From Diacronema lutheri (taxonomy: Eukaryota > Haptophyta > Pavlovophyceae > Pavlovales > Pavlovaceae), in assembly GCA_019448385.1 (NCBI GenBank), contig JAGTXO010000007.1, positions 930,001-994,000 of the forward strand: 64,000 bases of DNA, given 5' to 3'. The first letter of the stretch is position 1. Every line of letters starts with the position of its first letter. The position numbers and the translations under genes are program-made. Of the stretch, positions 29,466-39,625 are shown one piece after another. Under the pieces are notes generated by a model that did not search any database, was not told where the DNA came from, and was given only the letters and a program-made list of their open reading frames with translations.

Positions 29466-29580
29466 GGGGGAACAGCACTTTTCGTTGACCGCCGAAAAGT
29501 GCTCGCCTGCAGCACTTTTGGGCCGGACCGCCCAAAAGTGCTCGACCAAACTCAAAATCGCCGAAAAGTGCTGTTCCCCC
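29466..29580. repeat. Palindromic repeat cluster built from AAAAGTGCT
   Basis: GGGGGAACAGCACTTTTCG (29466-29484) is the exact reverse complement of 29562-29580. Between them are two further oppositely oriented pairs of the same core (CGAAAAGTGCTCG, GCAGCACTTTTGG, CCAAAAGTGCTCG). The whole 115 bp can fold into a branched hairpin. It has the look of a tiny MITE or a foldback element. The flanks share CATATGCAT words (about 29450 and 29580), possibly part of a duplicated target. Confidence 0.8.
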
Positions 29581-29669
29581 ATATGCATATGCTGGGGCTA
29601 GAATGGTCCTCTTAAATGAAGCTCTAAGTTCTGAGGGAATCCGGTATCCGGATTCCGGAGGACGTGTTC

Positions 29670-31976
29670 ATGAGAGTGATGAACGTGCGTGCCCCGTTGC
29701 CGACGATCGGCTCGAGGGCAAGTACGCCTCCGGCGCGCGGCGACGGGCCCAAGGGCGCGTCCAGCACGCGCGCAGTCGTGCGTGCCGATGCCGTTGCCCT
29801 CGATTTTGAGCGCGCGCGCATCGACGCGGACGTGGCACGGGTGCAGGTGGAGTTGGACGCGCTCGTGCGCGAGGTGGACGCAGCGGGCGGGGCGGGCCCC
29901 GAGGAGCGCACGACGGTCGACCGGCGGCAGGCCGCGCTGTTTCGGCGCAAAGACACCTTGCGAGCCGCGCTCGCCGACCTGGCCGGACGCGAGCACGCCG
30001 TCGCGGAGCGGCGAGCGCTGCTCGAACCCGCAGCGCGGCTCGAGGCGGACTCGGCGCGCAGGGATGGTGTGACGGCGGCGGAGGCGGTGGCGGCGGCGCG
30101 GCGCACCAAGCCGTCGGATTTCTTTCAAAATACATCGGTCTCCGCCGAGGACAGCAGCGCACCAATGACGCGCGTGCAGAGCGTCACTGAGCGGACGCCA
30201 CACACGCTGCCGCGCGTGCGCGCGCCGCGCGCCGGGCGCCGCGCGCCGGGCTTGGACTCCGCGAGCATTTTGACGCGCGGCGGCGGCGCGCTTGGCGCGC
30301 GGCTCGACGCGCGCGCGCGCCAGCTCGATTTGCACCAGACCACCTCGGCGAACAAAGGGTTGCTCGCGGCATCGCGGGCCGAGGCTGCGTCCGCCGCGCG
30401 CGCCTTCGGCGGGCAGGGCGCGGTCGGGCCGGACGAGGCGGGCGGTGGAGGCGAGCGGCAGGATGGCTCGCCCGCGCGCCGCCTGCTCGCTAGCATGCCG
30501 CTGCCCACGCTGCCCGGTGCGGGCGCCGGCGCGGGCGTGGGTCCGGCGTGGCGCGCGCGCCCGGACAAGGCGGGCGGTTTCGCTTCGGCGTTCCGCATAC
30601 ACGCCTCAACGACAGAGCAGCCGTTCGCGCCGGCTGCCCGCAGCGCGGCCGAGCCGCTGCCCGCCGCCGGCGGCAGCGCTCGCGCGGCCGCCACGGTCGC
30701 ATGCGCCCGCATGCCGTCCGAGCCCGCCCTCGCGCGCGAGCGGGACCGGCGCGCGGGCGCGCTCGCCTTATCGCTGCCGCTCGCGCGGCAGCGGACGGAC
30801 GGCGCGGCGCGTGAGCGCGGAGGAGCGGCGGCGGCGGCGGTGGCGGCGGTGGCGGCGATGGCGGACGGTCGACGGGCGCTCGCGTCGTCGGTGAAGTTGC
30901 TGCAGCGACCGCCGCCGCCGCGCCGCGTCAAGCTGAGTGAGCCGAGCTGCGTGCGCACGTCCGTGCGCTCGCGCGCGCGCAGCTCGGCGGCGTCGAGCGC
31001 GGCGGGTGACGGCGAGGAATACGCGGCGCGCGCGGCACGCCTGCGCGCTGCGGCGGAAGCGCGCACCGGCGCGCTCGCGCGCGCCGCAAAGCGCGCCCTT
31101 GGCTTTGCGATGGCGCTCCGGCGGCACGAGCAGGAGGAGGCGGCGCTCGACGCGGCGGGCGAGCGCGCGCGCGCGGAGGGGCTCGCGAGCGCCGCGGCGC
31201 GCACGGGCGACGTCGAGCCGCCGCTGCCATTTCCGCGCACCCGGTCCGGTTTTATCCGGATGCATGCGTGCTCCCCTCACCCCAAGTTGACGCACAAATT
31301 CTCGTCATCGGCGCTGCTCGAAGTCGACGCGGGCGCGGCGGCGCGCGCGCGCGCGCACGGCGCGAAGCAAGACGCGCCGCGCGAGACGCAACTCGAGTCC
31401 GTCGCGGGCGCGGCGCAGTGCGCGCAACGCGCGCCCGCGCAGGGCGGGAGCGGGAACGCGCGCGTGCTCGGCGGTGTGGGCGGCGCGCTCGACGCGGCGG
31501 ACGGCGAGGAGCGCGGGCGTGTCGCCGCAATGCCGCCGCGCGGCTTTGGACCCGAGGACGAGCAGGACGAGCAGGCGCCGTCGGCGCTCTCGCACGATCG
31601 CCATCGCTCGGGCGCGCCCAGCGATGGCGGCCTTGACGAGGGCGACGGCGATGACGGTGGGCACAGCGAGGGCACGAAGGGCGGCCGGTCGCGGCGCGCG
31701 TCGCGCACCGTCGACGGCGACGGCGACGCGCCGCGCCCGCGCCGCAGCTCGCGCGCGAGCGATGGCGGCGGCGTCGGCGGCAGCTTGCTCGAGCACGAGC
31801 ACGCGCAGCACGCGCACGCCATCTCGCTCAAGCTCGAGCACGCGTCGCGCGCCTACGGCGCGTACGGCGCACCGCGCACGGGCGGTGCAGGCGTGGGCGC
31901 GGGCGTGTCGCCGGACGACGCGCACGACGCGATGCCGGCGCGGCACGCGCTTCCGCCGGCGCCCCCCCTAACCTGA
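29670..31976 (+). CDS. Uncharacterised Ala/Arg-rich protein with coiled-coil start
   Basis: The protein is about 768 residues from the first ATG at 29670. I do not recognise the family. Residues about 45-130 form a predicted coiled coil (DFERARIDADVARVQVELDALVREVD and AALFRRKDTLRAALADLAGREHAVAERRALL). The middle is Pro/Ala/Arg-rich and probably disordered. Isolated conserved-looking islands are RTKPSDFFQNTSVS, SSVKLLQRPPPPRRVKLSEP, GFIRMHACSPHPKLTHKFSSSALLE and HAISLKLEHASRAYGAYG. A single exon gives a long uninterrupted frame, but in GC-rich DNA this alone is weak support. The islands, which are not simply GC-driven, are the main reason to accept it. It starts 90 bp after a palindromic repeat cluster. 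After the stop there is an A-rich run at about 31981-31996. Confidence 0.6.
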   Translation: MRVMNVRAPLPTIGSRASTPPARGDGPKGASSTRAVVRADAVALDFERARIDADVARVQVELDALVREVDAAGGAGPEERTTVDRRQAALFRRKDTLRAALADLAGREHAVAERRALLEPAARLEADSARRDGVTAAEAVAAARRTKPSDFFQNTSVSAEDSSAPMTRVQSVTERTPHTLPRVRAPRAGRRAPGLDSASILTRGGGALGARLDARARQLDLHQTTSANKGLLAASRAEAASAARAFGGQGAVGPDEAGGGGERQDGSPARRLLASMPLPTLPGAGAGAGVGPAWRARPDKAGGFASAFRIHASTTEQPFAPAARSAAEPLPAAGGSARAAATVACARMPSEPALARERDRRAGALALSLPLARQRTDGAARERGGAAAAAVAAVAAMADGRRALASSVKLLQRPPPPRRVKLSEPSCVRTSVRSRARSSAASSAAGDGEEYAARAARLRAAAEARTGALARAAKRALGFAMALRRHEQEEAALDAAGERARAEGLASAAARTGDVEPPLPFPRTRSGFIRMHACSPHPKLTHKFSSSALLEVDAGAAARARAHGAKQDAPRETQLESVAGAAQCAQRAPAQGGSGNARVLGGVGGALDAADGEERGRVAAMPPRGFGPEDEQDEQAPSALSHDRHRSGAPSDGGLDEGDGDDGGHSEGTKGGRSRRASRTVDGDGDAPRPRRSSRASDGGGVGGSLLEHEHAQHAHAISLKLEHASRAYGAYGAPRTGGAGVGAGVSPDDAHDAMPARHALPPAPPLT

Positions 31977-32045
31977 TTTTTGAAGAAAAAAAAAAGGCCC
32001 GTGGCCGTGGGTGTTTGCTCTGCAGAGCACCAGTTCGCTCGACGG

Positions 32046-32786
32046 TCACAATTCCGCTGCAGCAAAGACGGGCGCGCCAGCGGCAGGCGTGCTCGCGGGC
32101 ACGCCGCGCTCGAACCGCCGCAGCTGCACGTCGGACGGGCGGAGGCTGCGCACAAGCGCGTCGATGGCGGCCCACAAGTCCTTAGGCTGATCGAACCGCT
32201 CGTCCGGCGCCTCGCCGACGGTAGGCGCGACGTGCGGCGTGCGACCGTCGATTGCGTACGCCTCCGCGCCGCCGCCGCCCGGCGCGGGTGGTGAGCCATC
32301 GGCGCAGCGCCAGCCGGCGAACGGCTGCATCCACGCGTTATCTTTGCCGCCGCCGCCGCCGCCGCCGCCACCGCTCCCCCCGCCGCCCGCCGCGCGCATT
32401 CGCATCGTGACCTCGCCGCCGCCGCCCGAGCGTGCGGCCGACTCGGAGCATGGCAGCTCGCGCCGCACGCCGCAGCTGAAGAGGTCGATGGCGGCGTAGC
32501 CGAGTTCGGGCCAAGTATGCACGGAGATGTGGCTCTCGCTGAGCACGAGCACGCCCGTCACGCCCTGCGGCTCGAAGCGGTGGAACGCGGCCTCGAGGAC
32601 GGTGAGGCCCGCCGCGCGCGACGCGTCGCGCAGCGCGTGCTCGAGGGCGCGTCGGTCGTCGAGCGCACGCGCGTCGACGCCCCAAATCTCGAGCACGAGA
32701 TGCGTGCCCACCCGGTGCGAGAGCGGTCCAATGAACGCGTGCGCACAACACACCAACGAGAGCGCGATGATCACCCGTGGCGCCAT
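32046..32786 (-). CDS. speH: S-adenosylmethionine decarboxylase, bacterial/archaeal SpeH type, secretory or plastid-routed
   Basis: The protein has 246 residues from ATG 32786. It is a prokaryote-type AdoMet decarboxylase proenzyme that makes decarboxylated AdoMet for spermidine synthesis. The self-processing site is clear: LSESHISVHTWPE, where cleavage between Glu and Ser makes the pyruvoyl cofactor. AAIDLFSCG follows, with the catalytic Cys. GTHLVLEIWGVDARALDD is the usual start of the mature enzyme. Before it is a hydrophobic signal (APRVIIALSLVCCAHA) followed by Phe, the layout of a bipartite plastid presequence in secondary red plastids. A poly-Gly insert and a C-terminal extension lengthen the enzyme beyond the roughly 120-130 residues usual for SpeH. 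Eukaryotic AdoMetDC is a different, larger subfamily. Confidence 0.9.
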   Translation of the reverse strand: MAPRVIIALSLVCCAHAFIGPLSHRVGTHLVLEIWGVDARALDDRRALEHALRDASRAAGLTVLEAAFHRFEPQGVTGVLVLSESHISVHTWPELGYAAIDLFSCGVRRELPCSESAARSGGGGEVTMRMRAAGGGGSGGGGGGGGGKDNAWMQPFAGWRCADGSPPAPGGGGAEAYAIDGRTPHVAPTVGEAPDERFDQPKDLWAAIDALVRSLRPSDVQLRRFERGVPASTPAAGAPVFAAAEL

Positions 32787-32857
32787 CACTCTTACACACA
32801 CTTCTATTTCGAAAATGAGCGGAGCAAAGCCAAGTTGGTTGGTAGGCTGCCTGCTAG

Positions 32858-35010
32858 ATGCTGGTCGGCACGCTCGCGCCCCTCGCGGCGCAGCTGCGCG
32901 GCGAGGCGGAGGGCGACTTGCGGGGCGGTCTGGCCGAGCTCGCCGAGGCGTTGAGCGCGTGCGATGCCGATGGCGAGGAGGAGCTCTGCCGCGCGGTCGA
33001 CGAGTCGGGTGTGCTCGCTCCGCTCATCGCCCGGCTCGAGCGCGGGCTTTCGGACGAGCACGTGCTCTATTTGGGGCTCTCGGCGCTCGTCAACCTGGCG
33101 GACGTGGGCGGCGCCGAGTTGTGCCTTCGTCACGGTGCCTTTCAGCTGCTCCTTTCGCTCGTCGACGCGCCCGACGCCAACACGCGCTACTACGCGAGCG
33201 CCGGCCTGCAGAACGTGCGCGCGCGCGCGCGCGCGCACACACGCGAGGCTGCGGCGCGAACCGCGCGAAGGCCCGCTCCGCGCGGTGCGCGCACATGACG
33301 CGAACGCGCACGCCGCGCGCCCACTCCGCCGCCCGCGCGCGCAGCTCACATCCGACGCGTTTCTCATCTCGGCGTTTGCGGATGAGCTCGGCGACGCGCT
33401 CGACGGCGCCGAGAGCCGCCTTGCCGCCGTCGCGCAGTCGGACGCGGCCGACCCGCAGCTCGAGCACATCGCGCGATGCGCGTCGGGCGCGCTTGCCAAT
33501 CTCGCCCACGTGCCCACCGCCTCCGAGTACACGCATTCGCTCACGCCGTCGCCGTCGGCGACGTCGCGCGCCGACGGCGACGAGGAAGGCGGGCGCGCGG
33601 ACGAGGCGCAGCGGCTCGCGCTCGCGGACGACACGTCGCTTGACGGCAAGCTGCGGCGCGCGGTGCTCGCGCGCATCGCGTACGAGCGCGAGACCGCCGA
33701 GCGCGAGGCGAGCGCCGCGCGCGTGCTGCAGGCCGCGCACCGTCGGAAATCCGACGCGCGGCCCGACAGCTCCGGTACGGACCCGCTGCACGACGAGCCG
33801 CCGACCGCCGCCGGCACGCGCGCGCGCGAGGCCGCGCGCGAGCGCATGCGCGGCGCGGCGGACGCGGCGGCCGCCGCGCTCGCGTCGGACCGCTCCGACA
33901 TGTCGGACTTTCTCGGGAAGGTCCGGCCGGCGGTCCTTGCGCTCGCGCGCCAGCTGGCGGACGTCGCTGGCGCGGAGGACGAGGTGCGCGCGCGCGGCTG
34001 GGCGCGGCTGGGCGCGGCTGGGCGCAGCTGGGCGCGGCTGGGCGCGGCTGGGCTGGGCGCGCCGCGCCGCGCCGCGGCGGGGCGCGGGCGCGGGTGGGCG
34101 CGGCCTGCCTCCCCGCGTACCTTCTGCGTGACCATACATGGCGCAGTCCGGATGCTCCGGAGTGGGGAGGAAACTTCCGGCTGCGCCCGCGCGCCGGCCT
34201 CGCTGACCTCGCCGCGCGCCGCGCCGCGCCGCGCCATACCGCGCGCAGGCGCACGCCGTCGAGTGCGTGCGCGCGAGCGGCCTGCTCGGCCCGCTCTCGC
34301 TGCTGCTGCTCGAGGACATGGGCGCGGCGGACAAGCGGCTGGCGTATGTCGCGCTCTCCGTCCTCGTCAACCTCGCCGACGTCGGCGGCGCGCCGCTCGT
34401 GCACGAGCACGGCGGGCTCGAATTAATGCTCGGGCAGCTTCGATCCGACGACCTTTCCATCCGTTACTACGCGGTTGCTGGCGTGCAGAATATGAGCGCA
34501 AATGTCGAGTGCGCGATGCGCGTGCGAGGTACGCCCGCCGAGCGGCTGCTTGAGGCCATGCTTGATGCCGAGCACGGCCAGATCGCGCGGTGCGCCGCCG
34601 GCGCGCTAGCGAACATTCGGCGAGCAAGCCGCGAGCGGCGCGGCGTGTCCGTGGCGGCGGTCGCGGCGGCGGACGGCGGAGGGGTGTGCGCGCAGCCTGC
34701 GCGGCGGGTGGACCATTCCACCGCGGCGCGCGCGGGCAAGCGCCACGGCGCCACGCCCGTCATCTCCGTCTCGGCGGCGGCGGACACGGCGACGACGCCG
34801 CCGCGCAGCGCCGTGGACGGCAGCGGCGACGACGGCGACGACGGCGCCCACGTCGGCGTCGGCGCGCTCCGTGCGCTCGCGGCGCTGCCCGTGACGGGCA
34901 TCAGCCTGCTGTACACCGTTGCTACTTTTCCATTCCGTCCCTTCTTCCGCGCGCCCGCGCGCCCGTCCGAAGCGCCTCCGTTCTCGGCGTCGACCGCGGC
35001 TCCGAGCTGA
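32858..35010 (+). CDS. Armadillo-like repeat protein, 3 exons
   Basis: Exons are predicted at 32858-33214, 33345-33983 and 34249-35010 (585 residues; both introns phase 0, GT-AG). Two similar helical-repeat blocks are seen. The first has VLAPLIARLERGLSDEHVLYLGLSALVNLADVGGAELC followed by TRYYASAGLQN; the second has LGPLSLLLLEDMGAADKRLAYVALSVLVNLADVGGAPL followed by IRYYAVAGVQN. Each is followed by an RCASGALANL or RCAAGALANI unit. These are armadillo-type helices arranged as an internal duplication. Between them lie an IQ-like helix (AARVLQAAHRRKS) and an acidic linker. The C terminus ends with a hydrophobic stretch (ISLLYTVATFPFRPFF) that might anchor the protein in a membrane. The partner is unknown. 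Intron 2 contains a TGGGCGCGGC decamer array (about 33998-34060). Confidence 0.75.
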
Positions 35011-35187
35011 GCTCTCTCTCTGTACATTCAACGTCCCTCACTTTCCCTCCAGTCAGACTGACAGAGGGAGAACGCGCATCAGCCCCGTCCACGCCCACCT
35101 CCCCCCCCCCCCGTTCCCCTTTTCATCTGTTCGTGTTTTCGCCCAGTCAGACGGACAGAGGGAGGGGGAAGGGCCAACGCAGCGTGC
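35011..35187. other. Short convergent 3' region
   Basis: This lies between the stop codons of the armadillo gene and the ABCG gene. It holds two copies of CAGTCAGAC-T/G-GACAGAGGGAG about 110 bp apart, separated by a C run. No gene is seen. Confidence 0.5.
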
Positions 35188-38160
35188 TCACTGCCGTTTG
35201 GCGCGCCGCTCGTCGACCCACTCGGCGGTCACGAGCACGCGTATGCGCCGCGCGACCGCCCAGCGCGCGGCGATCATGAGCGCGGCCAAGTACAGAGCGA
35301 GGATGGTGGTATGTCCGCCGATGCCGCCATATGCAGGCGGCCACAGCCCGAGCTCGGCGAGCAGGTCGACGCCGTTACACTCGCGCACGTCGGGCAGCAG
35401 CGCGGCGCGCAGACCCGCCGCGGCATCGCGCGCCGCGTCGACGCCCGCCACGCGCGCCGGCGGCGCGCCGGCTGCTTCGGTTGAGCACGCGTTCGCGCGC
35501 GACGCGCCGGCGGCGGCGGCGCGCGCGGCGCACGCGAGCATGCCGAGCGCGGCGGACGCGTTGAGCGGCGGCGCGTCGAGTGGCGCGCCGCTTGAGCCGC
35601 ACGCGGCGAGCGCCTCGTCGCGCTCGGCCACCGCGCCGGCCGCGCCGGCCGCGCCGGCGGGCCAGAGGCCGCCGAGCGCGAGCGCGCGCGCGGCGGCGCA
35701 CGTGAGGTTAGCGCGCACGTCGGCCGGCAGGCCCGCCGCGGCGGCACGCAGCTCATCGCGCTGCGCGCCGAGCGCGCTGCCGACGAGCGCACGCGCCGCG
35801 GCGAGCACGCGCTCGGCGGGGCAGTCGGCGCGGAAGCGCGCGCCGGCGAGCTCGTTGAGCTCAAGCGCGCCGAGCGCGTATCTGCCGCGTAGGCACGCGG
35901 CGATGGCGGCGGCACGCGGCGATGGCGGCGCGCGCGCGGCAGGTGGGCGGCGCGCGCCACCTCAGCGCCCGCCCGCCGGCAACGCGCGCGCGCGCGGCCG
36001 GCGGTCGGCTCCGGCGTGCCCGCGCCACCGACCGTCCCGTCCCCTTCTCTCCGCCGTCCTTGCCAGCCCACCGACCATCCTGTCCCCTTCTCTCCGCCGT
36101 CCTCAGCAGCCCACCAACCGTCCCGTCCCCTTCTCTCCGCCATCCTTACCAGCCCACCAACCGTCCCATCCCCTTCTCTCCGCCGTCCTTACCAGCCCAC
36201 CAACCGTCCCGTCCCCTTCTCTCCGCCGTCCTGGCCAGCCCACCAACCGTCCCGTCCCCTTCTCTCCGCTGTCCTCACCAGCCCACCGACCGTGCGCAGC
36301 GCGCGCGCACTGGAAGAAGGAGGCGTAGTAGGCCCATTTGAAAAGCGGCGGGATGAGCGTGCGCGGGATCAGAAAGCCCGAGAAGAGGAGCAGCGGGCCG
36401 AGCGTCGGCACGATCGCCGAGCGCGCCGCGTCGACGTCGCCGGCGAGCGCGCCGACGAGGACGCCGAGCGTCGCGCCGATGCACGAGACCGCGGTGAGGA
36501 CGGAGAAGAAGGCGACGGCCTGCGCGGCGGTGGGTGAGAGGCCAATGAGCGCGCGCGCCGGCGCGACGATCAGCAGCCCGCCGACCGTTGCGCGCGCCAT
36601 CACCGCCGCCTGCAGCGCCAAATAATACGCGTTCGTCGCAAAGTGACCGTTGGCGTATTCACGCGCGAGGAGCCGCCCATCGGATGTGACGAGCAGGATC
36701 GCATCGGTGACAGCGTCCATCGCCGAGTTGTTCACGAGCAGGAAGAGCGCTGAGCTCACCGCGCGCGTGCCGTCCCTGAAAGATGGCGAGCGCGCCGCGC
36801 CGTGCCAGATGCCACCGACGAGCACGCCCGTGAGCGCCTTGAGCGCGCACGCGCGCGCGAGCGCGCGCCTGTCGTTCAAGGTCGCGCGCAGCCGGCGGGC
36901 GAGGAGAACGCGTGCCTGCGCCCACACGCGCGGCGCGCCGTCCGCGTGCGCGCGGTACGGCGCGAGCGGGTCGGCGCGCGCGTCGCCGCCCGCCGGCACC
37001 GCGCCGCCGACGCCGCCGCCGCCGCCGGCACGCGCCGCGCCTGCCACGCGCGCGGCCTCCGCGGCGGCCTCCGCGGCGGCCCACAGCTCGACGATGCGCT
37101 CAGCGCCGTTGGCGTGCGCGCCCTCGTCCTGGTCGCTGCCGCCATCGCCGCTCAGAGCACGCAGTACAAACTCGGCACTGGACTCGTGCGCGAGCGGTCG
37201 GAGCGCGCCGGGCACGCCGAGCGATGCGAAGTGACTCGCCGCGCCGTCGGCGGCGCCGGCGTACGCGACGGCGCCGGTGGAGAGGAGGACGAGCTGGTCG
37301 AAGGCGCCAAAGAGCCGCGACGACGGCTGGTGCACCGCGCAGATCACCGTCCGCCCCTCGTCGCGCGCGAGCGCGCGCAGCGTGCGCACGACGCCCGACG
37401 CCGTCGACGTGTCGAGGCCCGACGTTGGCTCGTCGACGAGCAGGACGGGCGGGTTTGAGAGCAGCTCGAGCGCGATGGAGACGCGCTTGCGCTCGCCGCC
37501 CGACAGCCCGCCGCGTGCATCCGCCGAGCCGATCCGTGTGCGCATCGACGCGTCCGTGAAGCGCAGACGGCGGAGGACGTGCGCGGCCGCGGCCGCGCGC
37601 GCCGGCGCGCCGAGCTCGGCGGGCAGGCGGAGCTCAGCGGCGAAGGTGAGCATCTCGAGCGCGGAGAGCGCGGGCAGCAGCACGTCCTCTTGCGGCACCG
37701 TCACGATCATCTGACGCGCGACCGCCGCGTACGGCCGGCCGTTGGCGAGGAGCTCGCCGGACGAGCACCGGCCGAGCGCGAGCGCCGTGATCAGCGTCGA
37801 CTTGCCGCTGCCCGACGGGCCCATGAGCGCACAGAGCGCGCCGGGCGCAAACTCGGCGGACACGCCGCGCAGCAATAGCGCCGGTACGTCACCGACGCCA
37901 CCGCCGCCACCACCGCCGCCGCCGCCGCGCGCCGCGACGGTGACGCGCACGGCGCGCAGCCGCACGCCGAGCGCCGGCTGCGCGGCCGCGAGCGCGAGCG
38001 CGGCGCGCTCGGCGTCGGCGCGCGCGAGCGGCGGCGCGGGCGCTGGCGCGACGGCGCAGCCGCGCACGCACTGAGGCACGCGCGACAATGCCGGGCGCGT
38101 CCGCCCGCCGCCCGCGTCGACGCCGAGCTTTGCGGCGGCGCGCGCCGCCTGCGGCGCCAT
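35188..38160 (-). CDS. ABCG (White/WBC) half-size ABC transporter, 2 exons
   Basis: Minus-strand exons are predicted at 38160-36311 and 35881-35188 (847 residues; phase 2 intron, GT-AG). The N-terminal ATPase has Walker A GPSGSGKST, Q-loop VPQEDVLLP, signature LSGGERKRVSIALELL, Walker B VLLVDEPTSGLD and H-loop VHQPSS. The order ATPase then membrane domain is the reverse of most ABC exporters and marks subfamily G. Helices follow (ACALKALTGVLVGGIWHG, FLLVNNSAMDAVTDAILL, AVAFFSVLTAVSCIGATLG, LGPLLLFSGFLIPR). Splicing restores SFFQ-YALGALELNEL, matching the family's conserved re-entrant helix region. A large Ala/Cys-containing extracellular loop precedes the last helix (TILALYLAALMIAARWAV). Half-size members work as dimers and export lipids or other hydrophobic compounds; the substrate here is unknown. 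Confidence 0.93.
36030..36292 (-). repeat. 43-bp minisatellite in the ABCG intron
   Basis: Six units share CCCCTTCTCTCCGCCGTCC on the plus strand, with start points at about 36039, 36082, 36125, 36168, 36211 and 36254. The spacing is exactly 43 bp. On the minus strand the array reads GGGACGGTTGG-like words and lies in the predicted intron 35882-36310. Confidence 0.93.
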
Positions 38161-38579
38161 TGCCGGTCGGACTTAGGAGCGATGAAAAAATTAAAAAGGG
38201 AGTAAAACAGTTGGCCGAGGGCTTCTGCCGGCAGGCGGGGGCGGGTGCGCGCGGGGAGGACATGTCGCGCACCGGACCGAGCCCACCCGACGACCAGCTC
38301 GCTCGCCTCGCGCGGGCCAGCACTGCGCACGGGCACGGGCACGCACTGTCTACGCCCTTGGAACGCGCACTGTCCACGCCCTTGGAACGCGCACGCTCGC
38401 CCGTCAGTGCGCTAGCGCGCGACGCCCGCGTCGGCGGCAAGTCTCGCGCACTAGCCCCGCCGAGGGTGGCCACATGGGCTCCATGCAGAGACGACAAAGT
38501 CTTGACTGCGCCCGGTGCCGATGGACTGCGTGGTGACAGGGAGTCGCGTGGTCGGTCCTATGGTTGTTATGTGGCTGCG
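38161..38579. other. Region between ABCG start and U2, no clear gene
   Basis: This holds the upstream region of the ABCG gene. A plus-strand frame from an ATG at 38261 (MSRTGPSPPDDQLARLARA) stays open to 38594 but overlaps the U2 RNA on the other strand and has no family features. A 22-bp unit with CACTGTC-T/C-ACGCCCTTGGAACG occurs twice near 38345-38390. Confidence 0.4.
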
Positions 38580-38753
38580 CTCACATCGCTGTAGTGCAAC
38601 ACGATGTAAACGCGTGGTGCGTCAGAGGCAAGCCGCCGAACGCACCGACCGAGAAAAATGGGAGTGATTGTTTCCCTAGAAAGGGAGAATTACTAATCAC
38701 AGTAATTAGAACAGATACTACACTTGATCTTAGCCAATAGGCCGAGAAGGTGC
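38580..38753 (-). ncRNA. U2 spliceosomal snRNA
   Basis: Read on the minus strand, the 5' part has TTCTCGGCCTATTGGCTAAG followed by ATCAAGTGTAGTATCTGTTC, the near-invariant start of U2. GTAGTA (plus 38716-38721) is the branch-point recognition element. Stem IIa follows as AATTACT-GTGATT-AGTAATT, then a CUCCCUUUCUAGGGA hairpin, then an Sm-type site ATTTTTC (plus 38653-38659). The 3' end has a hairpin ACATCG...CGATGT whose loop TGTTGCACTACA resembles the U2B''-binding loop IV. The 174-nt length is close to the usual 185-190. The 5' end was placed by alignment with human U2 position 1 and could be off by a few bases. Confidence 0.95.
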
Positions 38754-39625
38754 CCAGAGGAGGAGCGTGAGCAAGACTATTTTACGCAAGGCATTCTCCG
38801 TGCATTGTGGTCGGCGACCGCAAGCGGCGGCTCATGGCGAACCGTCCCGCGCCGGTGCGAAGGCGGCGCGCGCAGCTCCCTCGCCGGTGCGAAGGCGGCG
38901 CGCGCAGCTCCGTGGAGCGCAGCGCTGGGCTGTACGGCCAGCTCGCACTCCATGGTGTCGAGCAATCACCCGCGCCTAGCGCCCCGCGTTCCGGACGGCG
39001 CGGCGCACTCGAATGGCCGAACGGCCTGCCGCGCCGCCTACGCGGGCCGAGCGCAGTTGCGTCGCGCCAGCACACGGGCACAGATGTACGCGTGCGGCGG
39101 CACGTCGGGGCGGCCTCACTCATGCCTGCACGATGCCATCAAGCCGAGCTGTGCGCGATCGTGCGCGCGCCCGCGAGGCGCAATCGCTCAGCGGAGCGGC
39201 GCGAGCCTTGGCGCCGTTGCGTGCGCGATTTCGAATCGCACGCTCGCGCCGCGCGCGCAGGGGTGTTTGGCTCCGCGCTCCGCGCTCAGCGGCGCATCGC
39301 CGGCCTGCGCGCCGGCCGTCAAGTACGCAATGGATCGTGCACCGGCCAGGCGGGTCTGAACCGAACGCCCGGCTGGCACGTGTGACTTGCTCGGTGACGT
39401 GTGACGGCGCAGCAATGTGCGAGCGGCACAGCGCGCCTCGTTCGAGCCGAGCGTCGCGCGGCGCGAACGTGGGATTGAGCTCAGAAGTCAAAGGCCTTGC
39501 TGCCTGTGGCTGCGCGTGCGGCGCGTGTGGCGCACACCGTGGCCGTCGGGCGGTCGCGAGGGGAGAACGCGACTCTGTGACTCGGATGGGCAGATGGCAC
39601 TTCAAAGTCGAGCGGACGTTGGGCG
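38754..39625. other. 872 bp without a supported gene
   Basis: The first part should contain the promoter of the U2 gene. A 29-bp unit containing GCCGGTGCGAAGGCGGCGCG occurs twice, at 38851-38879 and 38883-38911. Several open frames on both strands are Arg/Ala/Ser-rich and overlap each other, with no domain signals. I would not call any of them a gene. Confidence 0.5.

Noticed and set aside
38261-38594. Plus-strand protein gene overlapping U2
   Set aside because: Its end runs through the conserved U2 RNA on the opposite strand, and it has no family features.
38754-39625. Several overlapping frames on both strands
   Set aside because: None has a signal peptide, domain or non-GC-driven composition, and they overlap each other heavily.
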